64,000 nucleotides of DNA from Tetragonia tetragonoides (GCA_038025085.1 CM076149.1:31995501-32059500), one strand, 5' to 3'. Counted from the stretch's first letter, positions 1-10,991 are shown. Numbers and translations are program-made. The notes: generated by a model not told the origin, from the sequence alone.

Positions 1-364
1 TGTACATATAAGCTTTTTTTAAACAACGATGAACCTTTCCTGTATAAGAACCAATAGATGCAGATTCAATATCAAAGATAATTGTTGGGAAATTTCCTAC
101 AGAACTATAATTTGGACATTTTCCTCTTGTCATATAACTATTGGACATTTTCATGCACTCTTACAACCGATAACATAAGCAAGCATGAAACCATTAATGT
201 CAACTATTAGCACAGCATAACTCCAATTCTCCTAGTTCCACAGTTTTTTTTCCCTCCTTGTAAACACACTATCACATATCCAAAGTAATCCAACGTCAAA
301 ATATCAATAACACCAAACAATTCCAACTACACTGAAATGAATGAATCAATGAATATAGTTTCAC
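1..364 (-). other. Intron 1 of the SpoU-type methyltransferase gene
   Basis: AT-rich sequence with no coding signal on either strand. It begins with the splice donor GTGAAA just after the exon ending at 365 and runs off the left edge, so the remaining exons lie outside the window. Confidence 0.6.
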
Positions 365-688
365 CTCAAGAGACCTTTTAGTATCGTCCCTCGAAACAAC
401 ATGAACAGACTGAAATCCTAAAGCATCCGCCGACCGAAACGCAGCCGAAACATTTCCGAAATCCGTAAGCCCTTCAACCACCAAACAAACCCCATAACTT
501 CTATTCTTCACAGCATTTCTAAACCTCTCCTTTCTAACATCCATTATATGTGGATCCAAAGCTTCAATCACTTCAGCACTGCTTAACGAAACACCACCAG
601 TTGCATTAAATTTGTCTCGATAAGGAAACCATCGGCACTTAGGGTTTTCAGTATTCGTTTTTGTTTTGGTTTTTCTCTCCATTTTCAT
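365..688 (-). CDS. SpoU-type tRNA/rRNA methyltransferase, exon 1 (partial)
   Basis: This exon encodes about 108 residues of a SpoU/TrmH-family RNA 2'-O-ribose methyltransferase. After a basic Lys/Thr-rich start, the stretch VCLVVEGLTDFGNVSAAFRS, followed by ADALGFQSVHVVS, is the conserved N-terminal half of the SPOUT fold, where the Asn-Val-x-Ala-x-x-Arg signature contributes to catalysis and SAM binding. The reading frame ends at Leu-Glu followed by a splice donor (GAG|GTGAAA, positions 364-365). The SAM-binding knot motifs 2 and 3 should lie in later exons left of the window. Start: ATG at 688 (a second in-frame ATG lies at 682). The upstream region is shared head-to-head with a U6 snRNA copy. 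Family assignment is good; the RNA substrate cannot be told. Confidence 0.8.
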
Positions 689-1165
689 TAGCCGTGAGAC
701 ACTATCTTTGTTTTGAGGAGAGAGAAGTTGCGAAACTGTGTCTTTGCTTATGTCTTCTGGTGGTTGAACGATTGAGGGTTCTAGGGTTTCGATTGAAATG
801 GATAATTCTGAAGCTGTTGAGCTGTAAGGTGTACATTGAACTTTGTTGCAGTTTCGTTGGAACCCTAAATTAGCACAATTTGGGGATATATTAGGTCAAA
901 AATAATGAAAATAAATAAGTTCAAAGTTCATATACATAATGAGAGAGAGAGAGAGAGAGAGTACCTTGATGAAGGGGAAGAGAGAGAAAGGAGAAATTGT
1001 TGTGTCTGAGAGTGCATTGCAAAGAAGAGAGAGATGTGCGAGTGACGTTGTTACAGAGGTTCATGGTGTACATTGTAGTTGCAGAGAGAGAGAGATGGTG
1101 AGTTGAAGAAGAGAGTGGAGGCTGTTAGTGTAGAGTTTGTTTCCCGCCTTGAATGATGAAACTTC
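689..1165. promoter_or_regulatory. Shared upstream region of SpoU gene (-) and U6 copy 1 (+)
   Basis: About 480 bases separate the SpoU start codon from the U6 upstream element. The segment holds a GA repeat at 941-961 and further GA-rich patches. Sequence homologous to it lies upstream of the second U6 copy, showing it was duplicated with the U6 module. A common Pol II/Pol III control region is inferred. Confidence 0.45.
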
Positions 1166-1208
1166 GTCCCACATCGGAAGTTTGTGAGGTCTTGGATAGT
1201 TTATATGT
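1166..1208 (+). promoter_or_regulatory. U6 promoter 1: USE and TATA box
   Basis: GTCCCACATCG at 1166-1176 matches the plant upstream sequence element (USE) of snRNA genes. TTTATATG at 1201-1208 is the TATA box, 24 bases after the USE and about 30 bases before the RNA start. The short USE-TATA spacing is the plant Pol III (U6) arrangement, not the Pol II (U2) one. Confidence 0.85.
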
Positions 1209-1230
1209 TTCACTCTTAGAGAAGGTGTTC

Positions 1231-1332
1231 TCCCTTCGGGGACATCTGATAAAATTGGAACGATACAGAGAATATTAGCATGGCCCCTGCGCACGGATGA
1301 CAAGCACAAATCGAGAAATGGTCTAAATTTTT
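1231..1332 (+). ncRNA. U6: U6 snRNA copy 1 (diverged, possibly non-functional)
   Basis: The segment matches plant U6 snRNA over its full ~102-nt length: CCCTTCGGGGACATC 5' stem-loop, a recognisable but altered ACAGAG-box region (ACAGAGAATATTAGC), and the terminal T run. Compared with the copy at 5342-5443 and the usual plant sequence it has several changes: the first base is C instead of G, AGAAGATT has become AGAATATT, the GCGCAAGGATGACACGC segment carries two changes, and GGTCC is GGTCT. The promoter in front is canonical. The body changes suggest a decaying gene or a variant. Confidence 0.8.
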
Positions 1333-1793
1333 TTGTCACTTTTTTGCCCTTGCTATCCTAGTGATATTGTCTCTTTTGCCCCTACTAAATTATGCATTTC
1401 CCCCTTCTCTCTATGATATAAATTTTTTTGCTCGTCGTCTCTATGATATAAATAGTTAGAAGCAAACAATGAATTTAAGAACATTAATTTTATAATTTTT
1501 TAAATGAAAATAATTTGTTATAGTTTGTTTCTGGAGTATAAATATTAGGTTGATTTTTTTGATAATAGATAAGAAACTCGTGCTTACAAACCTTATATAT
1601 CGGGAAAGATAATGGCTTAAAGTGGCTAGAGGTCGACAACACCAATTTAGAAAGGTAAGAATCAAACTGAAAACAGGTGTTTATATATGTGTTTACTCTC
1701 TAAATGAATAGAATGTGTAATTTACTTTGACCATTTTATTTCCCTATGTATTCCTTTGTATTCTTTTTCCTTTATTTATGTGAATCAAACAAC

Positions 1794-1796
<3 letters not shown>

Positions 1797-1826
<30 letters not shown>
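1797..1826. repeat. (AT)n microsatellite
   Basis: Fifteen perfect AT units directly at the left end of the MULE-like element. Confidence 0.9.
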
Positions 1827-1832
<6 letters not shown>

Positions 1833-2577
1833 GCTAAATATAAATCTCATATTACTAAATGCAAACACTTTTTTCCCACAATACCCTAAATGAGTTTCTT
1901 TTACCTTTCTCTCTCCTACATCTCTCCATGCCACTCCGTCCTGCCCCCTCTTCCCTTCCTTTTTCTATTTGTTGGTCAACTTCCACCATTTGTATGTTTT
2001 TGTGGCTTGACTTTGAGTTTTTCATCTTGATTTTGTCACTGGCTCGGCATATTTTATGGCCATCATGCCTTAATAAGTTGAGCTATTGAAAGGGAAGGCC
2101 ATTGAAGACCAAAAGCACCAATTTCGAAGTCTATGGAAATCTGCCAGCGGATGGGATTGAATGGGGGCTTGCCCATCCAGTCATCTACCACTCACATCGC
2201 GCCGGACTCCAGCCGCCAGCCGGACTCCGCCAACCGCCCACCGCTGGACCGAATCCCAGCCTCCACCCCATCCAATGACCCAATCATAAAATCCTAAACC
2301 GTAATAACTAAGAAAATAAGAATTTAATTGATCCTTGATATATTAATAAGTTATCATGTATTGTGTATCATTCAACTTGATTCCATTCTAGATCCTTACT
2401 CATTACAAATTACAATCATTCAAAGAAAATAATTTAAATCTTTACTATGTATAAAGAGATTTGAGAGGAATGTGACTAGGAGAATGAAGTTGGTTTCAAA
2501 TGAAAAGGGTATTTTGGGAAGTATTGTGACAAAATATTTGCGTTTAGTAATTTAAGATTTACGTTAAGCAGTTTCGG
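1827..2577. mobile_element. MULE-like element with captured GC-rich segment (Pack-MULE-like)
   Basis: Left TIR (about 1827-1894, containing TAAATCTCATATTACTAAAT) is an imperfect inverted repeat of the right end (about 2501-2577, containing ATTTGCGTTTAGTAATTTAA). The long degenerate TIRs are Mutator-like. Between them, 2100-2290 is much richer in G+C than anything nearby and looks like a captured fragment; I recognise no protein in it. The target duplication cannot be read because the left flank is an AT repeat. Confidence 0.5.
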
Positions 2578-3194
2578 GTATATATTGCCAATAAAATCTT
2601 GGCGTGATCGTAATAACGTATGCCATTGGTACATTAGGTAGCAATTAGCATCTTTGATTCACCCTCCCCTATCATTTGTAAATTTATTGTACTACCTTTG
2701 TAACTCACTTGAAACAAATAATAAAAATAAAAATAAAAATAGCACAAAAACTTCTATAATACAATCTTTTTATAACTTTCGGTAAGACGAATGTCACACT
2801 TAAGTGAAATAAGCCTCAGTGTTCATAAAAAGTGACCAATATATTTCTAAATAGTTATCTCATTTTATTGGGAGTTGGTCTCGCACAAGACTTACTATAG
2901 AAAAAAAAAAAGGCATTAATTGGGAAGAGCTACTCTTGAAAAAGTCATTTCAACATCATATGTGTAATGTGTTTTGTACCATCATGTATTCATGTGTTTT
3001 GTATTTTGTCCAAATTAAACCTAAAAAATACCATGTGGATTTTTGAAAAAAAATATATTGTGTATTTATTCTGAAAACAACAAAATAGTACTTTGTAAAA
3101 CATGTAAATTTGTTCCATATTACTTGTAAGGACTGCTACTAAGGATGTCAAAATCTCACGCAATCTGCAAATATTGCTTCATCGGACTTGAATG
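2578..3194. other. AT-rich intergenic sequence
   Basis: No open frame, RNA or repeat structure that I can support. Confidence 0.5.
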
Positions 3195-3202
3195 TATCAA
3201 AT

Positions 3203-4187
3203 CAGTGGCGGATCCAGAAAAAGATTTCACTGGGGGCACCATATAATTAACTACTAAAATAAATAAATAAATTACTCCCTAAATTTTATTTTTCTTCTTT
3301 CGAGTGATCCCAAAAATTATTGTTCAAGTCAACTAATATAGGCAAAAACATAGAGCTAGATTGTGAAATAGAGGCATTCTTAATTGAATATTCTCCATCA
3401 ATACCACTACCACAAAATGTAGACAATTAAAAAATCTTTTTTTTTCCGATAAATATTAGAACAATTAGCTAAATCATCTCAATTCAACATCACTAATTTC
3501 TACTTCAATCAAAAAACCATTTATAATTGCTAACTTAATTAGAGTATTAGTTTGCGCATAAAAAAACACAGATTAACTATTATTGAGTAATTAGTACTGA
3601 GTACTCCACATCTTTTCAAAGAAAAGTAAAAATACTAGGTACAAATAATTTTAGTTACTAAAATTGTTGTTTGCAATTTGTAATGTATATATAATTGGCT
3701 ACGGATAGATAACAGACAAAAGACCTGATGACTAAAAAAATTACAATAACAAATCAACAATAGTGCAATAAACATACACTTGTGCCAAAAATAACATAAA
3801 ATAAAATAAACATACACTCTTTCTTCACCAGACAAATAGAAGTATGAGCATATGACCAAAGAGAAGCTAGTAAAAAATAATTACGCTAAAATAAAAATAG
3901 GGGACATATAGTTGTTAGAGAAAGAACTGAGTGAGTTTCTCTCTCTCCCGTCAAATAGCTAGTCACGTGAACTTCAGTATTCTGTACTGAGTACATAGAA
4001 TTCTAGTATTTATTTTGTTAGGCTTATGGCGTCAGTGCCTCACTAATTGGTTGTTCAATGGTTGGGTGGGGGCACTTATATTGTTTGGGTGGGGGCACTT
4101 CACATTGGCCCATTAAATCACGACTGTCAAGCCCATTTCTCAGTGGGGGCATGTCCCCCCTCACCTACTTACATAAATCCACCCCTG
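3203..4187. mobile_element. Non-autonomous hAT transposon
   Basis: The ends are CAGTGGCGGATCCAG and, inverted, CAGGGGTGGATTTAT, the common plant hAT terminus. It is flanked by a perfect 8-bp target duplication TATCAAAT (3195-3202 and 4188-4195), the length expected for hAT. The interior (985 bp in total) has no transposase frame. A subterminal GTGGGGGCA motif recurs near the right end (4066-4150). Confidence 0.85.
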
Positions 4188-4195
4188 TATCAAAT

Positions 4196-5074
4196 TAAAC
4201 ACAATGACATGGATAAATAAGGGGGCATGTAGTATGTAGATGAGTTTTCATTTGCTAATCCGAACAGCAAACCTGATCCAACGAATAAAAGGTAAAAATA
4301 AAATAAAATTACACAATAAATATTTAAAACTCGTTTTATGATTACATGTTAATAAGTCTAAGTTCGCTAAATTTCTAATTTCTCTTGTTGATATTTACAC
4401 AAAAAAATTTAGTTGTAGACATTGCAAGAAAAAATAATAGTAAAACACATATGTTCTTTACAAAAATACTTAGTAAATATGAGTTTAAGTTTTCGTTTGA
4501 TTTCTTGTTTTTAGTTTTTATTATAAATAGGCCTATTTATGTTTTTCAATCAATCATTATCTAAGCACCCGATATTATCTAATAATTTAGGGGTGACGAG
4601 CGAATCGAATGGTATGCGAATTAGATCAAATAGATTACTTGAATGATAGTTCACCCGATCCATTACATCCCTAACTGCTACTTATCTTGATTAGTTGTAT
4701 ACTTGTATTACTACTAAATATAGGGGGGGCTTTTAGTTAAATCTTACCCAAAGTGCAAAAGTTTGGAACTTAGTCGGTGGAGCACCCTACACCCATACTT
4801 TGAACATTAAGGTTGAGAGTTTAAGCTTGTTCTCCTCAACTTAACATTGAAGGTGAAACTGACAGCGCTTATTGGCTGGACCAGGTCCAGTCGGACTGTC
4901 ATGAGCGACCGAGCAAAGCGAAGCAAAATTCGCGTGCAAGCCCAAAATGCAAATTTGTTTCCGTTTTGTTTAGTTTCTATTGTATGCATAAATGCTTTTT
5001 CTGGGACCCGTGTACTCTCATGTTCATCTTTTTCCTTTTTACGTTTTAAGTGTTTGAGGTCCAGCCAACAATTT
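4196..5074. other. Intergenic sequence
   Basis: AT-rich; one somewhat GC-richer patch at 4850-4990. Nothing recognised. Confidence 0.4.
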
Positions 5075-5341
5075 CTAAAAATTAATATCGTCGACCTCTC
5101 AATATTTTTGGTCTGTCCGAATTTCTTATCTATTATAAAAATAACCTAATATTTATATTCCAAAAACAAATAATAACAAATTATTTTCATTTGGAAAATC
5201 ATAAAATTAATGTTCTTAAATTCATAGTTTGCTTCTAACTATTCTAAGAATTTATTCCATAGAGAGAAATGGAAATCCACTAATTTGGCAGGGGCAAAAG
5301 AGACAATAGCACAGGAAAAGCAAGGGCAAAAAAGTGACAAA

Positions 5342-5391
5342 AAAATTTGGACCATTTCTCGATTTGTGCGTGTCATCCTTGCGCAGGGGCC

Positions 5392-5423
<32 letters not shown>

Positions 5424-5443
5424 TCAGATGTCCCCGAAGGGAC
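5342..5443 (-). ncRNA. U6: U6 snRNA copy 2 (looks intact)
   Basis: On the minus strand this is a near-perfect plant U6: G at +1, CCCTTCGGGGACATC stem-loop, ACAGAGAAGATTAGC with the ACAGAG box, GCGCAAGGATGACACGC, AAATGGTCC and a run of seven T as Pol III terminator. U6 is the catalytic-core RNA of the spliceosome. Start at 5443 is set by the stem-loop and by the distance to the TATA box. Confidence 0.92.
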
Positions 5444-5466
5444 AACACCTTGTGTGAGAGTGAAAC

Positions 5467-5508
5467 ATATAAACTACCCAAAACCCTCACAAACTACCCA
5501 TGTGGGAC
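5467..5508 (-). promoter_or_regulatory. U6 promoter 2: TATA box and USE
   Basis: TATA box TTTATAT at 5473-5467 and USE GTCCCACATGG at 5508-5498 (minus strand), 24 bases apart. The USE has ATGG where the consensus has ATCG. Confidence 0.8.
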
Positions 5509-5850
5509 GAAGTTTCGTTGTTATTGCAGGCGGGAAACAAAATAAGCCATGCTTCGCATTTGCTCTCTTCAACCTCCTTTCTCTTTCTTCCTTCTCTCTC
5601 CTCTCTCCTCTCTCCTCTCTCCTCTCTCTCTCTCCTGTGTGTGTGTGAATTTGAAGTTGTGCAGTGCTGTTTTGACCTAATTCCCAAATTCGCTAATTAG
5701 GGTTCGAACAAATTAATTGCCGCAAACTTTCGATGAAATCTATATGGACCTTACGGCTCTTCAAATTCAGAATTTATGCAATTGATAACCTAGAACAAGT
5801 TTCTGAACCCTTAATCTTCAACCAGCAGTGAATTTGGCGAAAAGGATTGT

Positions 5851-7439
5851 GGAAATTGGTATAGTTGTGAGCTATTTATTTTATATTTCTTTTCAATTGA
5901 AGAATGGGTAGCTGCAATGCATATTTTCATGGTATTTGTGTTGATATTGGCTTTATTTTCTCTGAATAATATGATAACTAGATAAATTGAATGCAATGCA
6001 TGATTTTATGATGCTGTCAATAATGACTAAGGAGAAGCAGATTTTGCATTGTCTACCTGTTATGTGTACTTAGCTATTAGCATTGAGTTTGTCACCCCAG
6101 TTTGCAAAATACAAAGGACAGTTACAAAACTACACTTGTTCTTAATAGAAAGCCTAAATTGTTCATATCTGAACTTGTTTTTATGTATCTACTAGTTTAA
6201 TAGATATCATGAATTTTCATTTTTCAATATCTGAGTTGCATATATTCAGTTGGGAAGTCATGACAGATGTGATCCTTTTGTGGGTCACTGCCCTTCATTT
6301 TAAACTATAAGAACAGCCCTTTTTTGTGAAGATCAATCCTCACCTGCAAATGCAAATGAGTTTTGTAATGAAGTTTAGATGGTATGAAGGTGCAGAGGTT
6401 TAAGCCTTTAAGGTAGGAACGGTAACAATGACAACAAATCAACAAGAATAAAAAACAGAATGTTCTGATGAATAACTTTTTTGCTGTAGTAAATTCGCGG
6501 CAAAGCTTTAATCAGTAAAAAATCATGTTTTGTAATGTATCTAGCCTCTGTGCGGAACAAAATTTTTGGAACCTTGATGTTTTTACAGTAAATCCATAAG
6601 CCTGACGTGATTTATTTATCTGTTTTGATTACTGGTATCGCTGTTCACTGAAAGCTGTTAAGGATACAATTCGGAATTGGATTCTGGAATATGATTATGC
6701 TTTGTCACTTCATTGTTCAATCCATTCAATTTGAGTTATGTATTACTATGTGCTTGTTCCGTTTGTTTTGTTCATTTATTATTCGAATTGCAAGTAAACC
6801 TGAATCGCCTCAAAAACAAAAGATATTGACAATATGATGGTCAATTGTTAATTTGTTATAGATACCCATGACTTATCGAAGTGGAGGTGGTAATGTTAGT
6901 AAAGTTAGAGATGATGGAGGTGATGATGGCAGTAGATGTGATAGAGGTAGTGGTGGTACGAGCTCCACACATCTTTGTGTCCATGTCTGGCTCTTCATTT
7001 AGGTGATTATGAATTTATGATGAGTGATGACGACATGACTCGGTGACCATCATTGGTAGCAACTAATCTCACAGGCAGTGGTGGAGCGGTGGAGGAGACT
7101 GATCCATCCCGTCTACTAAGGAACATATACCTGGTAAATTCAGGTCAGTGCTAAAAAGCATTGTGGTGTATTATAATTTTGTTTTAAACTTTATTATCCC
7201 TCAACAATTTCAGCCAACATGAAGTGGTATTTGTAGTCACCCCATTCAATTCAATAGCATTACAACAGACCATATATGAATTGGACCAAGGCACCTCAGT
7301 ATGTGAATGTGAAGGACCTTTGGTTTAGACTTTAGATGCTTTAAGTTGTACACTCAAATTTTCGTAATAAGCTTAAACTTAAAGTGATCTTTTTGGCACA
7401 AATAAGCAAACAGGGATATATTGCTGCAATGTCATCTTC
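5851..7439. other. Intergenic sequence, possibly remnants of a spliced gene
   Basis: No frame I can assign. A Gly/Asp-rich stretch is readable on the plus strand at 6868-7001 but stops early. Intron-like AT content elsewhere. Confidence 0.35.
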
Positions 7440-8890
7440 AGATCTTGCTATTCATAATTTCATAATAATCTCAAGGTTACTTTCTAACATTTGGATGATT
7501 GATTTATGTCTCCTTGAACTGAGATATTATTGTCAGCTGTTTTGTTGAGTAGGGATTTACTAAATCATCTGCTTTAGTAATCCCCTGACAATTCTGTAGC
7601 CAACAATGCACCATGGTAGGGATGAGATACTATTTGATTGTGAGCCATATCATTTATCATCCTAAAGAAAACTTGTTATTACGAATCCTGACTAATTTGC
7701 TGCGTCCTGGCTGCCAGATAGCACCAAATCGGAAAGGTACCTATGTCATCCATGCTGAAAGGGAGTGTTTGGGATTTCATATTTGTAGCTGTGGATAATG
7801 TACTGCTCTGAGTTGCTCATGAGCACTTTACCCTCCACAGCTTCCACGAAAGGTGAGAAAAGAACAGTAAATAAGGATTCGTTGGAAGTTTAATTTCAAA
7901 TTTAATACTGTTACCTGCATTATTGTAGGGCATATGCACATGGAAATTGGAAAGTCAGCTCACAAGTTATGGCAAATACACATGGAGTACGACTTACTTG
8001 AAACATATGATCAACAAGGTCAGCAAATTACCGGGGATTGGGAGAAAAAATATTCCTTGTATGTTGGACAAATTTGGTAAAGAACTCAAGGCAAAAAGAG
8101 AGGACCTGACCTTCGGCAACAACAAAAAATCTGGTTGAAAGGGCCCTTACTGATCACCTGGATATAATAAAGGTCCCGTATGAAGTCTTGAGCTGGCCGA
8201 GTCTTTAGTAAGTACTCACACATGTCTTATTGCTTGTTTTTTGCCGTTCCAATGTGTGTAGTACAGTAGTAGTTATTTATAGGTAACTAACCTACATGGC
8301 TGACTAAGGCTTCCGTGGATAATGGCGAAATATCACAAGCCGATGATCTTTGCTTGGCATCACAAGGAAAGCAGGGTAGTGAGTCAGTTCTACAAGGCTA
8401 ATTAAATGTGGTGTGGTATAACATTCAATCACTGGTGTAAAGACCACTTCAGAGTTCAGATTTTGGGTACCTATTTATGAGCCTACGTGCTCCAATTAAA
8501 ACAATATGTGGGGTTCCTGCTGTGATGTTGATTATAGCTACTGGGGTCTTTGACTGAAGCCTTACATTAGGTGAGTAGCTTTCTCAAAGAATTTGTCTAT
8601 TTCAGACCTTGATTTGATGTGAACTCAAACTTGTCTCTTGAAATTTCTGTTAGCATTATATCCTCTCTGTTTTCTCTGTCTGTCCATTTACGTTATTATG
8701 GAGCTCAGGAGTCAGATCTGTTGATTTCAGTGTAAATTATATTCCATATCTCAGTTCTGATTCTGTTATTGTGCTTGGTAAGGACCTCCAGTTGTGTCAA
8801 ATCTGCACTTAACTAGAATAATCCATGCCATGCAAGCACTTCGATTGAGAAAAATAAAAGACTGGCATCCACAATATCACCCATAATTGT
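7440..8890 (+). repeat. Tandem duplication, copy A
   Basis: This segment is homologous in the same orientation to 10930-12106 plus 15438-15850. Landmarks in order: ACCATGGTAGGGATGAG, CATCCATGCTGAAAGGGAGT, ACCTGCATTATTG, AATACACATGGAGTACGACT, ATCCATGCCATGCAAGCACT (copy A) against ATGCATGCCATGCAAGCACT (copy B). Ends are approximate. Confidence 0.75.
7929..8207 (+). pseudogene. Broken copy of unrecognised exon (copy A)
   Basis: Homologous to the open exon at 11607-11860, with the same acceptor (TGTAG|) and donor context (|GTAAGTACT). Here the frame is interrupted: a stop follows KKSG near 8138 and about 25 bases have been added near the end. The protein family is not recognised. Confidence 0.5.
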
Positions 8891-9249
8891 AGTATCTTCA
8901 CAAAATCCTGGTTGAGATTATCTTCTTTCTCCCAAGCGTACAGTATGTGAAAATAGACACTCAATATGTGATAATAGACAACTATGAGAATGTTATCATA
9001 CTGAAATGCAAACAACAATTTTGTTCGATATATAGAAGATATGTATGTGTCTTACAAGTTACAACTACGAACTTAATCAAGGGGCTTTATTTTTCGTTTC
9101 TACATTAGTTGTATATAGTGATTATCACTATATACAGTATATGACTATATGAGTGCCTCTATGGTTGGCACGGTGCACGCATATAGTTATTCTTGCCCCT
9201 CAGACTCAGTTACCATATGAAGCACGTCTACACATACATTTTGTAACCC
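8891..9249. other. Intergenic sequence, 3' of the JIP-like gene
   Basis: AT-rich; contains a short palindromic patch around ATAGTGATTATCACTAT (9116-9132). No gene seen. Confidence 0.4.
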
Positions 9250-10262
9250 TTAGTCACATACACCATAAAACACGGCAGCAAGTCTAGCTTTGCTGCCAGG
9301 GGTGATGATTGCCCTTGCACCAGGGGAGACAGAATCGGATCCAGCTGAATCTAGTTTCTTTTCAATCAAACTCCAGTTAATTGGGGCATCTTGCCCATGT
9401 TCAACATATATCTGCAACCAATTGAGAGAAATAGCAGTAAATAAAAAACCGAGGGAGTATGAGATTGTCTAATAAATGTGTAAAAACCTTAATTAAACAA
9501 CAACCTGTTGTGGATAGAATGAATAATTACCTTGTTCAGACTAGGTTTAGTAACGGTACTTTGAAGGGGTATGCTCCAAGCCATGATCCATTGACAGCCA
9601 TTGGCAGCATACGCCACTCCCACCTTAGAACCCTTAGGAGGTGTCCCTTGGTGATCAAATTTGGTGGCTTCTCTGTTTTGAAGTACTTTCCCTGGTCCAG
9701 GTGTTATGAAATGTCCAGAGTAAACATTGATGTGCTTAAGCTCCAGCTTTTGCGTTGTACGGTTCCCTATGATGCCACGAGCCCTAACCTGCTTCTTGTT
9801 GACATCCACATCCTGTATGACGACACTGTCAAGCTCCTTCATGACCTCTTTCAAAAAAACTGGGCCATGATCTTGCTATTGAGGAAGCCATTGTCTTGCC
9901 TACTGCGAATCATTAGATTTATGAAACTAGGTCTTTCATACAGAAACTATGTTACAATAAACATAAATAATTGGGATGAATATCATCTGTAGTAAACTGT
10001 AAACATTGTGTGAAAAATATTTCTCAGCACTGCCTTAACATTTATATATGTGATAGAGAATTCTTTCTATTTTCCATGATTTCTTTCGAATTTAGTTTTC
10101 AGTCCTTTAGGTAAGGTTAGCACAGCATACACACAGTAAACACTGAAATGCCAAAAAAAATTGTATAGATGGAGAATGAAGATTTACCTTAACTCTGATA
10201 TACGATATGAACAATATGAAGATTACTAGAGAGTGTTGTGTGTTTGAATGCAAAATGGCCAT
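9250..10262 (-). CDS. Jasmonate-induced (JIP23)-like protein, three exons
   Basis: Exons at 10262-10188, 9875-9531 and 9411-9250 join in phase 0 through GT..AG introns of 312 and 119 bases, giving 193 residues. Exon 2 contains GSKVGVAYAANGCQWIMAWS, like the Gly-Ser/Val-Val-Tyr/Trp-x-x-Ala-Trp-Ser block of plant 23-kDa jasmonate-induced proteins. Across the exon 2/3 junction, NKIYVEHG and NWSLIEKKLDSAG match the next conserved block (NK-VYTE, then W-I-KL-AG). Residues 1-25 from exon 1 are hydrophobic (HSLVIFILFISYI) and could be a signal peptide, unusual for this family. The start is uncertain: the TATA box lies only about 26 bases before this ATG, so an in-frame ATG in exon 2 could be used instead. 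The biochemical role of the family is poorly known; stress/jasmonate response is inferred from homology. Confidence 0.6.
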
Positions 10263-10287
10263 GGCACCAAGTCATTGTCCCGTCGGT

Positions 10288-10295
10288 TATTTATA
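10288..10295 (-). promoter_or_regulatory. TATA box of the JIP-like gene
   Basis: TATAAATA on the minus strand, 26 bases upstream of the first ATG of the gene. This close spacing implies almost no 5' leader if the ATG at 10262 is used. Confidence 0.5.
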
Positions 10296-10929
10296 AGTGG
10301 AAATACATGGTAATCTCCAGCTCCAACTCTCCAAGATAGATATGGTTTTAAATCCACTCAATTTCATCGTGATAAATGACTATAGGGTCCCTCTCTTGTT
10401 TATTATTGATTAATCGTGTTAAGAATCAAAAAAGTTAGGAAGTGAAGAATACTTCTTCCACTGAGATTATATGAATATTTCAAGCATGTGTAAGGAACAA
10501 AAGATAAGGAGCATATATTCTGGTAGGGAAAAAAGAAGGAAAAAAAAGGTGGTATACAGCGTGGATAAGAAAGAATTTTAACAAAGAAGTTGACTTACAC
10601 TAAAGATATAATAAAGTACTAATTGGATTTATGCTTCTGTAAAAACTAAAAAAGTACTACTCCATAAGATAGTGTAGGTCTGTAGGAGTACTACATTGTT
10701 GATGATTCTCAACCATTATGCAACTGCCAACTGAATAACTGACAACTGACATGTATATTCACCAGCCTATAAGTAAGTAGCCATGGTTGATAATCTCATC
10801 GCATTCAGTGCTCGAAACAACATGGTGTGATGAGGTTAAGGACTTGAGGTATAGTCTCTGATCTCTTTTCCGCGGCTCCTTGTATTTTTACCTCATCTCC
10901 CCCATGTTAGGGTCGATCCATAGTTCCAC
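10296..10929. other. Intergenic sequence upstream of the JIP-like gene
   Basis: AT-rich with no open frames. Nothing recognised beyond the promoter of the neighbouring gene. Confidence 0.4.
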
Positions 10930-10991
10930 ACCAATTTCATAATTTTCATAACAAGCTCAAAGCTGAATGTTCTACTTTTGGATGCTTAATA

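Larger units (their letters stand above)
745..1645 (+). repeat. Inverted duplication, left arm (U6 module)
   Basis: This arm contains the SpoU 5' flank, U6 promoter, U6 copy 1 and its 3' flank. Read backwards it matches 5075-5850: the promoter, the snRNA, the stretch after the T run (GTCACTTTTTTGCCCTTGCT), and outer landmarks such as GGTCGAC near the inner end and CTGGTGGTTGAA near the outer end all recur in order. The match is interrupted by indels; end points are approximate. Confidence 0.75.
5075..5850 (-). repeat. Inverted duplication, right arm (U6 module)
   Basis: Reverse-oriented partner of 745-1645. It carries U6 copy 2 with its promoter and sequence homologous to the SpoU 5' flank (out to about 5850), but no SpoU coding sequence follows. 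CT repeats fill 5574-5635, matching the GA-rich stretch of the other arm. Confidence 0.75.

Noticed and set aside
1061..1339. Minus-strand open frame over the U6 copy 1 region, and a similar one at 5334-5648
   Set aside because: They are antisense or sense readings of U6 snRNA and its promoter, not proteins.
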